A DNA stretch of 64,000 nucleotides from Marinobacter guineae (lineage in GTDB: Bacteria > Pseudomonadota > Gammaproteobacteria > Pseudomonadales > Oleiphilaceae): the NCBI RefSeq assembly GCF_002744735.1, contig NZ_KZ319341.1:235848-299847 (forward strand), written 5' to 3'. The notes under the pieces were generated by a model. That model searched no databases, was not told where the DNA came from, and was given only the letters and a program-made list of their open reading frames with translations. The translations under genes and the position numbers were made by a program. Positions 1 through 8,692 of this stretch are shown here, piece after piece. Numbering within the stretch: the first letter of the stretch is position 1; each line of letters opens with the position of its first letter.

Positions 1-5
1 GCCTG

Positions 6-1343
6 ATGAACACCCACGAAGCCTGGCTGAGATCCAAACGGGCGCTGGACTACGTCAAGCGTTACGATTCCCTGACCGGCCTCGCCAATATCGATTCCCT
101 CCGCGACCGACTCGGCCATCTGGTGCGCAAGATCAAACGCCGGGGGGCAGGTAGCCTTGCACTGCTCTGGATCGATGTAGACCGGCTAAAAGTCATCAAC
201 GATGGGCTGGGACCACAGGCGGGGGACCAGGTTATTGCCGATATAGGGCAGCGACTGAATGAGATTCAGCTGGCCGGCAAGGACTTTATCGCCCGGATCG
301 GGGGAGATGAATTTGCAATGGTCATCCGGAATTACACGCTGCCCGAATTTCTGGAAGAAGTAACCGAGGAGATCCAGAGCCGCATTCGCAAGCCTATCCG
401 GGTGTCAGACCAGGATCTGAACGTCAGTGCCAGCATGGGCATCTGCCACTTCCCCGGCGACTGCCAGGAGCCAGAAGAGCTACTTCGAGGCGCAGAAGCC
501 GCCATGTATCACGCCAAACGACAAGGCCGGGATCGCTCCACTCTGTTCGATTCCGAAATACAGATGACCGCACGCTCGCGCTTCGCCCTTGAGAGCGAAT
601 TGCGGGAAACCCTGCAAACAAGTTCCCTGGACGTGTTTTACCAGCCGATCATGGATCGCATGGGCAAAAAGGTCGAAAGCCTGGAGGCGCTGGTTCGTTG
701 GCACCACCCGACACGGGGCTGGCTTTCACCCATTGAGTTTCTGGATGTGGCGCGCAGCGCCGGGCTTATGTACAAACTCGGAGCCTGCGTGCTTCGCCGG
801 GTTTGTGAGCAGTGGCGCGAAGCGACAGACAGGGGTATTCACGTGCCGACCGTCTCGGTCAACCTCTCTGCGGAGCAGGTGCTGGTTCCTGAGTTGCCGA
901 AGCTGGTGAAGCAGATCTGCAATGAGCAACAAATGCCAGTCAGCGCCCTTCAATTTGAAGTAACCGAGGACTCTATCCAGGGGGATTCAGGGGTCATAGG
1001 GAAGGTTCTGGAACAGCTGGTTGATGCCGGCGCTGAACTGGCCATCGACGATTTCGGTACCGGCTACTCATCGTTATCCCGGTTGAAAAGCCTGCCGTTT
1101 TCGCGGATCAAGATCGATCGCTCGTTCATCAATAACCTGCCGGACGACGAAGACGATTGCGCCATTACCCTATCCATCATCGGTCTGGCCCGGGGGCTGG
1201 GACTTTCCGTGGTGGCGGAGGGCGTCGAGAACAAAGCCCATGAAGCCTGGTTGTTCGAGAAAGGCTGCGACTATCTCCAAGGCTACCTGTATAGCAAACC
1301 GCTGCCGTTTTCCGAAATCATTGGCCGCTATTACTCCGACTGA
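6..1343 (+). CDS. GGDEF-EAL cyclic-di-GMP signalling protein (5' end may lie outside the window)
   Basis: Predicted bifunctional or composite c-di-GMP enzyme. A GGDEF (diguanylate cyclase) domain spans about residues 20-185, with an intact GGDEF signature at residues 99-103. An EAL (phosphodiesterase) domain follows, with an intact EAL at 227-229 and a DDFGTG motif further on. The allosteric RxxD site normally five residues before GGDEF is not present (the stretch reads AGKD), so product inhibition of the cyclase may be lost. No stop codon is visible upstream in frame before the window edge, and the domain starts only 20 residues in. An N-terminal sensor (PAS or membrane) outside the window is therefore likely. 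The protein's C-terminal end overlaps the convergent truC gene by 13 bases. Confidence 0.88.
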   Translation: MNTHEAWLRSKRALDYVKRYDSLTGLANIDSLRDRLGHLVRKIKRRGAGSLALLWIDVDRLKVINDGLGPQAGDQVIADIGQRLNEIQLAGKDFIARIGGDEFAMVIRNYTLPEFLEEVTEEIQSRIRKPIRVSDQDLNVSASMGICHFPGDCQEPEELLRGAEAAMYHAKRQGRDRSTLFDSEIQMTARSRFALESELRETLQTSSLDVFYQPIMDRMGKKVESLEALVRWHHPTRGWLSPIEFLDVARSAGLMYKLGACVLRRVCEQWREATDRGIHVPTVSVNLSAEQVLVPELPKLVKQICNEQQMPVSALQFEVTEDSIQGDSGVIGKVLEQLVDAGAELAIDDFGTGYSSLSRLKSLPFSRIKIDRSFINNLPDDEDDCAITLSIIGLARGLGLSVVAEGVENKAHEAWLFEKGCDYLQGYLYSKPLPFSEIIGRYYSD

Positions 1344-2077
1344 CCAGAAACCGGAAACTCCGGAAAGACTGACAACACCTCAAGAAAGCTGTCCTCCGGC
1401 GTGGCGGTAACCACCATCTGCTCCCCGGAGGCGGGGTGCGTGAATTCCATCCGGGTCGCCGCCAGCATCAGCCGCCCCTGACCGAAACGCTCCGCAAAAT
1501 AACGATTATGCCGGCCCCGGCCGTGATTGGCATCGCCAACAATCGGGTGGTTGATATGTTTCATGTGCCTCCGCAGCTGATGCTTTCTGCCGGTTCTCGG
1601 GCAAAGCTCAACCACCGCGTACCGGCTGGTCGGATATTTCTCGATAGCCACCGGTATCTCGGTAGTGGACAGGGTCCTGTAACGTGTGAACGCTTCCCGC
1701 ACTGGTTGCTCGATACCCTTCAGGCGACGATCTTCAGGCTCTTCTTTAAGCGGGTAATCAATTTCACCACACTCCTCCGGCCAGCCCCGAACCATCGCCA
1801 GATAGGTCTTGTTAACCTCCCCCGACATCATCGCAAGGCCCATAGTGCGCGCTGTGACACTGTCCCTGGCAAACACCAGAATACCGGATGTGGGCCTGTC
1901 CAGACGGTGCACCGGGAAGACATGCCGACCACCGTTGAGCGCCCGCGCGTATTGCAGGGCAAACTCGGTTTCGTGCCTGTCGATGGGACTGCGATGCACC
2001 AGCAGCCCCGCCGGCTTGTGGACAACAAGCAGGTGATCGTCGCGAAATAGAACGGTCAGTGGATTGCGCATCAACAT
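1331..2077 (-). CDS. truC: RluA-family pseudouridine synthase, TruC-like
   Basis: About 248 residues, close to the 260 of E. coli TruC, which makes pseudouridine 65 in tRNA Ile and Asp. The catalytic motif HRLDRPTSG carries the invariant Asp, and a GRKHQLRRH segment matches the second family motif (R-x-HQ-x-R). The start is placed at the ATG that overlaps the stop of the upstream RND gene (TGATG arrangement). A second ATG six bases downstream is equally possible, since no strong ribosome site separates them. An open frame extends further upstream, but it runs antisense-like through the RND coding region and is not credible as an N-terminus. It is the last gene of the leftward adaptor-RND run; the pairing with an efflux pump is probably only positional. 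Confidence 0.82.
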   Translation of the reverse strand: MLMRNPLTVLFRDDHLLVVHKPAGLLVHRSPIDRHETEFALQYARALNGGRHVFPVHRLDRPTSGILVFARDSVTARTMGLAMMSGEVNKTYLAMVRGWPEECGEIDYPLKEEPEDRRLKGIEQPVREAFTRYRTLSTTEIPVAIEKYPTSRYAVVELCPRTGRKHQLRRHMKHINHPIVGDANHGRGRHNRYFAERFGQGRLMLAATRMEFTHPASGEQMVVTATPEDSFLEVLSVFPEFPVSGQSE

Positions 2078-5000
2078 CAGTGACTGTTTACCCGGGCGGT
2101 CAGCCTGCCCAGTGCCTCGCCGGCCCGGCTGCCCAGCACCAGCAGGGCGGGCGTCAGCAACAGCGTCAGCACCGTGGCGAAGGCCAACCCGCCGGCGATG
2201 GCACTGGATAGCTGGGTCCACCACTGGGTAGATGGCGCCCCGAGGCCCAGGGAAGGCGTCAGCAAGTCCACGTTCACCCCCAGCACCATGGGCATCAGGC
2301 CCAACACGGTGGTGATGGCAGTGAGCAACACCGGCCGCAAACGAAGACAACCGGTTTCCAGGGCCGCCTCGTAGGCGGCGAGCCCTTCCTTGCGCATCTG
2401 GTTGTAGGTATCGATCAGGATAATGTTGTTGTTCACCACAATGCCCGCCAGGGCAATGGTTCCCATACCCACCATAACAATGCCGAACGACTGGCCGTTG
2501 ACCAGCAGGCCAAGAAGCACCCCGGCAGTTGAAAGCACAATGGCCGAGAGGATCAGGAAGGTCTGGTAGAGTGAATTGAATTGGGTCACCAGAATCAGCA
2601 GCATCAGCCCGATAGCCACCAGAAACGCAGTGACCAGGAAGTTGGAGGCCTGCTGCTGATCTTCGTTTTCGCCGGCAAACTTTACCGAAATGCCTTCCGG
2701 TGGCTCAGGCATTTCCGCCTGAAGCGAGCGAAGAAGCTCATCCACACGCCGGCCCGGGGCCAGATCGGATTTGATGGTCACGGTGCGCTGGCCGTCAACC
2801 CGGACGATACTGCCGGTCTTGTCTCCCGGCTGAAGATCGACGAACTGCGAGAGTGGTACCTGGCCCCGGGAGGTGTGGAGAGTCTGCCGCTGCAGATGGT
2901 CAAGCTCGCGCCAGTTGTTCGGCACCCGCACCACGATATCGACTTCGTCCCGAACATCCTCAGGGCGATAGGTTGCCAGTACCAGGCCATTGGTAACAAG
3001 CCGCACCGCACTGCCAATACCGAGCACATCAGTGCCGAACCGGGCGGCGGCTTCCCGGTCAACCTGCAGCCGCCATTCAATTCCCGGCAGGCTCCGGTCA
3101 TCCTCGATATCCACAAAACCACCCAGCTCCCGCATGTGGTCTTTGATCCTGTCCACATAACCGTTGAGGCTATTGGCCGCGCGGCTGCTCACCTGCAGCT
3201 CAATGGGCTTGCCCTCGTTCGGTCCACCCTCCTGTTTGCGGAATTCCAGCTCAACGCCCGGAATATCGTCGGTCAGCTCCCGGAAATCATCCAGAATGGC
3301 ACTTGCGGGCCGCCGGGTGTACCAGTCGGTAAACTGGAACTGCAGAACACCAATCACATCCGGCGCCATCTGCGAACCGGCGCTGACCATTGAACGCGCG
3401 TAAAGGGCCTTTACCTCCGGCATTCCTTCCAGGCGCTGTTCCACGTCACGCACGATCGCATCCCGCTCCCACACCGACAGATCGCCTCTGGCCCGCACCT
3501 GCACCTGGGCCGAATCCGGCTCGACACTCGGGAAAAACTCCACGCCGTAATTGAAGCGTGCGTAGGCGGCGTAGATCACCGCGATGACACACAGCACACC
3601 AATCAGCGTCAGCCCCGGTGACTTCAGCAGTACCGACAGCAACCCGCGGTAGCGTTGCATCAGCCGGCCTGTTGTTTCACTCTGCCGGCCCCTCCGGCCG
3701 CCACTGACGCTGCCCAGCACCGGCAGAAACACCAGCGCCATCGCCAGCGATGCCACCAGACAGATAATGACCGTCAAAGGCAGGAACTTCATGAACTCCC
3801 CCACCACGCCGGGCCAGAACAGCAGGGGCACAAATACCGCCAGGGTCGTGGCCGTGGAAGCAATGATCGGCCACGCCATTCGGCTTGCGGCCTCGGCCCA
3901 GGCATTTTTCACCGTCTGGCCATCCGACAGGTTCCGGTCCGCCAGCTCGGACACGACGATGGCACCATCCACCAGCATGCCGGCCACCAGAATCAGGCTG
4001 AACAACACCACAATATTGAGGGTGAGACCCATGGTCCAGATCACCAGAATACCGGTGAGAAAAGCGCCCGGTATGGTCAACCCAACCATGAATGCGGAAC
4101 GTGGTCCCATGGCCGCAATCACCACGATGATGACCAGCACGATGGCCGTGAGTACGTTGTTCAGCAGGTCGCTGAGAATGTCCCGCACTTCCTCCGACTG
4201 ATCCATTATGTAGCGGATTTCCAGGCTTTCCGGCAGCTGGGGCCTGGCCTGGTCGATCAGGTCACGGACCTGGCCAATGGTTTCGATGATGTTGGCCCCG
4301 GAGCGCTTGGAGACTTCCAGCACCAGCGCCGGCTCGCCGTTGATACGGGCAAACCCGGTGGGGTCCTTGAAGGTCCGCTGGAGCATGGCGACATCACCGA
4401 AGGTGACCACCGTATCGCCATCCACTTTGATCGGCATGGACATCACGTCCTCGATGGTTTCGATCACCCCGGGCACTTTCAGAGCCATGCGACCGTTTCC
4501 GGTATCCAGCGAGCCGGCCGCTACCAGTTGATTGTTGCGGGTTACCAGTGAGGCAAGCTGATCGAATTCGATGCCGTAGCTTTCCAGAACCTGGGGATCC
4601 ACCACGATTTCCAGCAGGTCTTCCCGGTCACCGCCGATCTCAACTTCCAGAACCTCCGGTATGGATTCAATGGCATCCTGGAACTGCCGGGCAATGGTAA
4701 TCAGCTCCCGCTCCGACAAGGGGCCGGACAGCCCGACCGACAAAACCGGGAACAGGGATACATTGATTTCGTTTACCCTCGGCTCGTCTGCCTCCCCGGG
4801 CAGCTTGCTGCGGGCGGTGTCGACTTTCTCCCGCACGTCCTGCAAAGCTTTGTCCGGATCAAAACCGGCATCGAATTCCAGCATCACCGAGGCATGCCCC
4901 TCGGACGCGGTACCCCGCATTTCCTTGATGCCCTCGAGCGATCGCAACTCCTGCTCCATGGGTCGCACCAGCAGCCGTTCGGCGTCCTCAGGACTGATCC

Positions 5001-5160
5001 CGTCCAGGGTCATGGACACGTAGATCACCGGGATGGTGACGTCGGGGTTGGCTTCCTTGGGAATGGTCTGAAACGCGGCGATACCGCCGAGAATCAGGAA
5101 CAGCAGAGTCAGCAGCGTGGTACGGCTGCGATCAATGGCCGCAAATATCAGTGTACGCAT
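2077..5160 (-). CDS. RND-family efflux transporter, inner-membrane permease
   Basis: 1027 residues, the usual length of an HAE-type RND pump, which exports small molecules by proton antiport as a trimer with an adaptor and an outer-membrane channel. An N-terminal membrane segment precedes a large periplasmic domain and TM clusters near residues 340-480 and 850-1010, and the duplicated architecture is clear. In the TM4 motif the usual Asp-Asp pair reads VDGAIVV, so only the first Asp remains. In the TM10 motif the Lys of AcrB (position 940) is replaced by Asn (VNNNIIL). The proton relay therefore differs from AcrB. It lies five bases downstream of its adaptor gene. No outer-membrane factor is present, so TolC or another channel elsewhere is presumed. 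The substrate cannot be told. Confidence 0.9.
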   Translation of the reverse strand: MRTLIFAAIDRSRTTLLTLLFLILGGIAAFQTIPKEANPDVTIPVIYVSMTLDGISPEDAERLLVRPMEQELRSLEGIKEMRGTASEGHASVMLEFDAGFDPDKALQDVREKVDTARSKLPGEADEPRVNEINVSLFPVLSVGLSGPLSERELITIARQFQDAIESIPEVLEVEIGGDREDLLEIVVDPQVLESYGIEFDQLASLVTRNNQLVAAGSLDTGNGRMALKVPGVIETIEDVMSMPIKVDGDTVVTFGDVAMLQRTFKDPTGFARINGEPALVLEVSKRSGANIIETIGQVRDLIDQARPQLPESLEIRYIMDQSEEVRDILSDLLNNVLTAIVLVIIVVIAAMGPRSAFMVGLTIPGAFLTGILVIWTMGLTLNIVVLFSLILVAGMLVDGAIVVSELADRNLSDGQTVKNAWAEAASRMAWPIIASTATTLAVFVPLLFWPGVVGEFMKFLPLTVIICLVASLAMALVFLPVLGSVSGGRRGRQSETTGRLMQRYRGLLSVLLKSPGLTLIGVLCVIAVIYAAYARFNYGVEFFPSVEPDSAQVQVRARGDLSVWERDAIVRDVEQRLEGMPEVKALYARSMVSAGSQMAPDVIGVLQFQFTDWYTRRPASAILDDFRELTDDIPGVELEFRKQEGGPNEGKPIELQVSSRAANSLNGYVDRIKDHMRELGGFVDIEDDRSLPGIEWRLQVDREAAARFGTDVLGIGSAVRLVTNGLVLATYRPEDVRDEVDIVVRVPNNWRELDHLQRQTLHTSRGQVPLSQFVDLQPGDKTGSIVRVDGQRTVTIKSDLAPGRRVDELLRSLQAEMPEPPEGISVKFAGENEDQQQASNFLVTAFLVAIGLMLLILVTQFNSLYQTFLILSAIVLSTAGVLLGLLVNGQSFGIVMVGMGTIALAGIVVNNNIILIDTYNQMRKEGLAAYEAALETGCLRLRPVLLTAITTVLGLMPMVLGVNVDLLTPSLGLGAPSTQWWTQLSSAIAGGLAFATVLTLLLTPALLVLGSRAGEALGRLTARVNSH

Positions 5161-5165
5161 CTCGC

Positions 5166-6248
5166 CTAGCCCCTGTCTTCAGAGGCGTCGACCGGCATCA
5201 CTTTCTCTCCGGTACTTACGAAACCGCCACCCCGGGTGATGAGACGGATTTCATCCGGCAACCCGGATACCCAGGCCCCATCGGTGGAAACGCTCAGCAA
5301 TGTCACTTCGCCGAACACCACCCGGTTCTGGTCATCCACGTACTTCACCCCCGGGCGGCCATCATCCCCCAGCGAAAGGTAAGCCGGAGAGATAAACATT
5401 GCCTTCACCTCAGGCAGCGCTACTCGCAGGCTGGCGCTGCCACCGGCCACGCGCCGGCGGTCCGGATTCTCCACGGCAATTTCTACTGCAAAGCTGCGGG
5501 TTTCCGGGGAGGCCGCACTTGCGACAAAGGTAACAACGCCGGAGAGCCGGCTGCCGTCCAGCAGATCCACACGAACGGCCTGACCGGGTGCCACATTGGT
5601 CACCGACTGCTGCGGAATCTGCGCGGTCGCCTTAAGACGGTCTACGCTCACCAACTGGAACATCGGTGCGCCCACCTGCACCAGATCCCCGGTCTCCACG
5701 GATTTGCTGTTGATGACCCCGTCGAAAGGCGCCTCTGGGGTGAGATGACTGACCGCCTGCCGGGCACTGGTCAGTTCCGCATTGGCGGCGGCAAGCTCAC
5801 TTTCAAGGGCCAGCACTTCAGACTGAGCGGCAAGATTGTCGGCCCTCAGCCGGCGCGCAGCAGCCAGGTCGGCTTCCAGTTTGCGCACCCTGGACTGCCA
5901 GCGAAGAACCGCGGAACTGCGACCTTCATCGGAAATCGTGAGAAGCTTCTGCCCTTCCTTGACCTGCTCGCCTAGACCCACAGCCAGGGATTCCACCCGG
6001 CCGGAAACCTGGGCACTCAGCATCACTGAATTCCACGGTTCCAGCTGACCCTGAAGCATCAGGCCCGGTTCATGCTGCCTGGCAGACAGGATTTCCACCT
6101 GCACGCTTGTCAGCTGGCCATCGCCGGAATCCTGGCGTTCCGGAGCCTCATCACTGGCCACCTTCACCTCGCCGGTAACCATCCAGATTACCAGTGCGAT
6201 CACAATCAGAAGTGACAGACCGAGGGAACCCCATTTAGCTTTCGTCAT
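5166..6248 (-). CDS. RND pump periplasmic adaptor (membrane fusion protein)
   Basis: 360 residues: one N-terminal membrane anchor or uncleaved signal (residues about 8-25), then a biotinyl-lipoyl-like half-motif around LEPWNSVMLSAQVSGRV, and a helical hairpin rich in Ala/Glu/Arg (about 115-165). The second lipoyl half is at APFDGVINSKSVETGDLV, followed by beta-barrel and membrane-proximal domains. This is the canonical HlyD/AcrA-type adaptor that bridges an RND permease to an outer-membrane channel. The gene is first in a leftward operon with the RND permease and truC. Its 5' region faces the ilv leader, so the roughly 130 bases between them must hold promoters in both directions. Confidence 0.9.
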   Translation of the reverse strand: MTKAKWGSLGLSLLIVIALVIWMVTGEVKVASDEAPERQDSGDGQLTSVQVEILSARQHEPGLMLQGQLEPWNSVMLSAQVSGRVESLAVGLGEQVKEGQKLLTISDEGRSSAVLRWQSRVRKLEADLAAARRLRADNLAAQSEVLALESELAAANAELTSARQAVSHLTPEAPFDGVINSKSVETGDLVQVGAPMFQLVSVDRLKATAQIPQQSVTNVAPGQAVRVDLLDGSRLSGVVTFVASAASPETRSFAVEIAVENPDRRRVAGGSASLRVALPEVKAMFISPAYLSLGDDGRPGVKYVDDQNRVVFGEVTLLSVSTDGAWVSGLPDEIRLITRGGGFVSTGEKVMPVDASEDRG

Positions 6249-6300
6249 GGAATGTGTGAATCCTTTCGTAAGGCTGAGAGAAAAAACCGACGATTAACCG

Positions 6301-6343
6301 TTGCATCCGGCTAAAAACATGGGGTAGATTCTACACAGAATCT
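6301..6343 (+). promoter_or_regulatory. Candidate ilvLGM promoter with adjoining palindrome
   Basis: TTGCAT at 6301-6306 and TAGATT at 6325-6330 are 18 bases apart and resemble sigma-70 -35 and -10 boxes. Transcription would start about 35-40 bases before the leader peptide ATG. A 7-bp perfect dyad (AGATTCT, four-base gap, AGAATCT) at 6326-6343 overlaps the -10 region and likely start site, where an operator or a weak hairpin could sit. The assignment rests only on consensus resemblance. Confidence 0.4.
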
Positions 6344-6374
6344 TTTAATGAATTCAGAGCAGACTGTCGATTTT

Positions 6375-6467
6375 ATGAATCTCAACGCAGTGATTGTCCT
6401 TGTGAAGCTTGTCCTGGTGGTCGTGGTACCGTCCGGGGGCTTCTGTGTGGACAAGCGGGTGAGATAG
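6375..6467 (+). CDS. ilvL: ilv leader peptide (attenuator peptide, 30 residues)
   Basis: A 30-residue reading frame whose centre is packed with regulatory codons: of residues 6-18 all but one (a Lys) are Val, Leu or Ile, including four consecutive Val codons, then Pro-Ser-Gly-Gly. This is the composition of an ilvGMEDA leader peptide, although the sequence is not the E. coli one. It ends 22 bases before a strong terminator stem that lies just before ilvG. Ribosome stalling at Val/Leu/Ile codons when the charged tRNAs are scarce would leave 6433-6439 free to form the antiterminator. Completed translation to the TAG at 6465 would mask it. The peptide itself is not expected to have a function. 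Confidence 0.85.
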   Translation: MNLNAVIVLVKLVLVVVVPSGGFCVDKRVR

Positions 6468-6489
6468 CGACAAACCTGACAAGACACCA

Positions 6490-6529
6490 GAAACCCCCGG
6501 CACCGAAAGGTCCCGGGGGTTTCTTTTTT
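6490..6529 (+). terminator. ilvGM attenuator terminator with competing antiterminator
   Basis: The stem runs from GAAACCCCCGG (6490-6500) to CCGGGGGTTTC (6513-6523). It has an upper ACC/GGT extension after one mismatch, a GAAA loop at 6505-6508 and a T6 run at 6524-6529. CCGGGGG at 6433-6439, inside the leader gene, is complementary to CCCCCGG at 6494-6500, giving a mutually exclusive antiterminator. CTTGTCC (6408-6414) and GGACAAG (6449-6455) form the 1:2 pause hairpin. All elements of classical transcription attenuation are visible. Confidence 0.88.
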
Positions 6530-6556
6530 GCGGCAAAGAAAAAAGGAAAAACGACC

Positions 6557-8257
6557 ATGAACGGCGCACAGCACATTCTTGAAGCGTTCCACCGCCACAA
6601 CATCAGCACGGTTTTCGGGTATCCGGGCGGCTGCATCATGCCGCTCTACGACGCGCTGGTGGACGATGTGGGCGTGGAGCACGTGCTGTGCCGCCATGAA
6701 CAGGGCTGCGCCCTGGCCGCCGACGGCTATGCCCGGGCCAGCGGCAAGCTGGGGGTGTGCATTGCCACCTCCGGCCCCGGCGCCACCAACCTGATCACCG
6801 GCGTGGCCAATGCCCACCGGGATTCCATCCCCATGCTGGTCATCACCGGCCAGGTGCCCTCCGGGCTGATCGGCACCGATGCGTTCCAGGAAACCGACGT
6901 GCTGGGCATGACCCTCGGTATCGTCAAACACAGTTACCTGATTGGCGATGCGGACAGCCTGCCGGCCATCATGGAAGAGGCTATCGAACTGGCCCAGAGC
7001 GGTCGACCGGGACCGGTGTGGATAGACATACCCAAAGACCTGCTGCTGACCGACGTTGCAGATACGCCTTTCCCGAAGCCTGAACCACAGCACACCGGCT
7101 GTCCGGACCTGGCTGAAGCGCTGGCCATGCTTCGCGCCGCCCGAAAGCCTCTGCTTTACAGTGGCGGCGGCATCAGCTTGGGCCACGCCGAGGACAGCTT
7201 TCGGACGTTTGCCGAAACCTCCGCCCTGCCTGCAGTTGTCACCCTTAAAGGCATCGGGAACCCGGGCAAACACAGTCCATACAACCTCGGCATGCTGGGC
7301 ATGCACGGCTCCCGGGCCGCCAACAAGGCCGTGGACGAATGCGACCTGCTACTGGTCATCGGTGCCCGCCTGGACGACCGCGCCACTGGCAATCTGGCCG
7401 GGTTCGCCCCGAACGCGAAGATGATTCACATCGACGCCGACGCTGCCGAAATCAACAAACTGCGCCCGGCCGACCTGGCCATCCGCGGGGATCTGAATGA
7501 AACCCTTGAGGCTTTGACCGGAGCATTAAAGGACAAGCCACTGGCCATCAGCGACTGGCAGAAACAGTGCCGAACCTGGCACACCACAGGCGGCTTCCAA
7601 GCAGCTGATAACGACGATCCGATGGCCCCGATCACCGGCCCCGCCTTCATCCGCCAGCTCTCACGGATCGCCCCGGACGACACCGTGATCGCCTGCGACG
7701 TCGGCCAGCACCAGATGTGGGTGGCCCAGCACTACGAGTTCGACCACCCACGTCACCACCTCACCAGTGGCGGCCTCGGCACCATGGGCTTCGGCCTGCC
7801 TGCTGCCATTGGCGCCCAGTTCGCAGACCGCAACGGCACCGTTATCAACGTCACCGGCGACGGGTCATTCATGATGAACGCCCAGGAACTGGCCACCATC
7901 CGCCGCTACAACCTGCCGGTAAAACTCATCGTAATGGACAACCAGTGCCTGGGCATGGTCCGCCAGCAGCAGGAACTGTTCTACAACAACCGGGAAAGCC
8001 AGATAAACCTGGACGACAATCCGGACTTTGTCGCCATGGCCCGGGCCTTCGATATCCCGGCCCTGCACATCGAACGCACCGACCAGATCCGCCGGGGCAT
8101 CGAAACCATCCTGGCGTTCAATGGCCCAATGCTGCTGCACGTAGCCATCAGCCGTGAAGAAAATGTCTGGCCCATCGTCAAACCCGGAGCCAGCAACCGC
8201 GAAATGATCGACGAAACCCGACGCACCAGCCCTGCAAACAAGGAGCACGTAGCATGA
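6557..8257 (+). CDS. ilvG: Acetolactate synthase, large catalytic subunit
   Basis: 566 residues; a thiamine-diphosphate enzyme that condenses pyruvate with pyruvate or 2-oxobutyrate in valine, leucine and isoleucine synthesis. The N-terminal pyrimidine-binding domain begins with GYPGGCIMPLYDAL and carries the catalytic-Glu region CRHEQGCAL. The central FAD-binding domain includes LGMLGMHG, and the C-terminal diphosphate-binding domain has GDGSFMMNAQELATI followed by NQCLGMVRQ. The length and the very small partner gene immediately downstream point to the IlvG/IlvM isozyme type rather than IlvB or IlvI. It lies directly behind the leader-peptide attenuator, so expression should rise on branched-chain amino acid starvation. 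Its stop overlaps the ilvM start (ATGA). Confidence 0.93.
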   Translation: MNGAQHILEAFHRHNISTVFGYPGGCIMPLYDALVDDVGVEHVLCRHEQGCALAADGYARASGKLGVCIATSGPGATNLITGVANAHRDSIPMLVITGQVPSGLIGTDAFQETDVLGMTLGIVKHSYLIGDADSLPAIMEEAIELAQSGRPGPVWIDIPKDLLLTDVADTPFPKPEPQHTGCPDLAEALAMLRAARKPLLYSGGGISLGHAEDSFRTFAETSALPAVVTLKGIGNPGKHSPYNLGMLGMHGSRAANKAVDECDLLLVIGARLDDRATGNLAGFAPNAKMIHIDADAAEINKLRPADLAIRGDLNETLEALTGALKDKPLAISDWQKQCRTWHTTGGFQAADNDDPMAPITGPAFIRQLSRIAPDDTVIACDVGQHQMWVAQHYEFDHPRHHLTSGGLGTMGFGLPAAIGAQFADRNGTVINVTGDGSFMMNAQELATIRRYNLPVKLIVMDNQCLGMVRQQQELFYNNRESQINLDDNPDFVAMARAFDIPALHIERTDQIRRGIETILAFNGPMLLHVAISREENVWPIVKPGASNREMIDETRRTSPANKEHVA

Positions 8258-8532
8258 ACCCGAAAGCGGATATCTCAACGCCCAGTTATACCCTCAACTG
8301 CCGAATGTCACAGGAAGCCGCCGCCCTGGAGCGCCTTTGTCAGGTAGTTCGCATTCGCGGGTTCAGGATTGCAAGAATGGCCGTCGAAAGCGCCGGGGAA
8401 CATCTCGATATCGCTCTGACTCTGGAGGGCACACGGCCGATCGCCATGTTGCAGTCGCAGCTGGAGAAACTCCACACGGTTGCGGAAGTTGCTTTGGAAG
8501 GTTCAGCGGCTATTCGTTCACGGATTGCCTGA
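8254..8532 (+). CDS. ilvM: Acetolactate synthase, small regulatory subunit (ACT domain)
   Basis: 92 residues, translationally coupled to ilvG by a 4-base ATGA overlap. A single ACT-type fold is predicted from about residue 10 to 85 (LNCRMSQEAAALERLCQVVRIRGF, then an amphipathic beta/alpha pattern ending in HTVAEVALE). That is the length and form of IlvM, the small subunit that stabilises and activates the IlvG catalytic subunit, and it lacks the longer C-terminal domain of IlvH. In Enterobacteria ilvEDA follow, but here the operon ends and a large palindromic repeat follows. Confidence 0.85.
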   Translation: MNPKADISTPSYTLNCRMSQEAAALERLCQVVRIRGFRIARMAVESAGEHLDIALTLEGTRPIAMLQSQLEKLHTVAEVALEGSAAIRSRIA

Positions 8533-8563
8533 CCTCTGTAAACCCGCCACTGTGTGACGGTCA

Positions 8564-8646
8564 CGGGGTGGAGTACCTTTTCTGTCGGGAAAAAATGTCT
8601 GAGCGCAGCGAGTTGTTTTTCCCAGAAGAAAAGGTACTCCACCCCG
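8564..8646. repeat. Large nested palindrome between ilvM and cynS
   Basis: A 20-bp perfect inverted repeat (arms 8564-8583 and 8627-8646, core GGGGTGGAGTACC) encloses a second inverted pair, GGGAAAAA at 8587-8594 and TTTTTCCC at 8616-8623. The innermost part reads TGAGCGCAGCGAG. It sits between convergent genes. It could act as a bidirectional terminator or be a dispersed palindromic repeat; the inner A/T tracts give U-runs for the RNA of either strand only inside the stem. Another long intergenic palindrome with a CGGGGTG core lies at 19604-19711. Confidence 0.75.
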
Positions 8647-8692
8647 GGACCAGCCCCCAAATCCCCAGGGCAGTGGACCCAGACTCGAAAAG

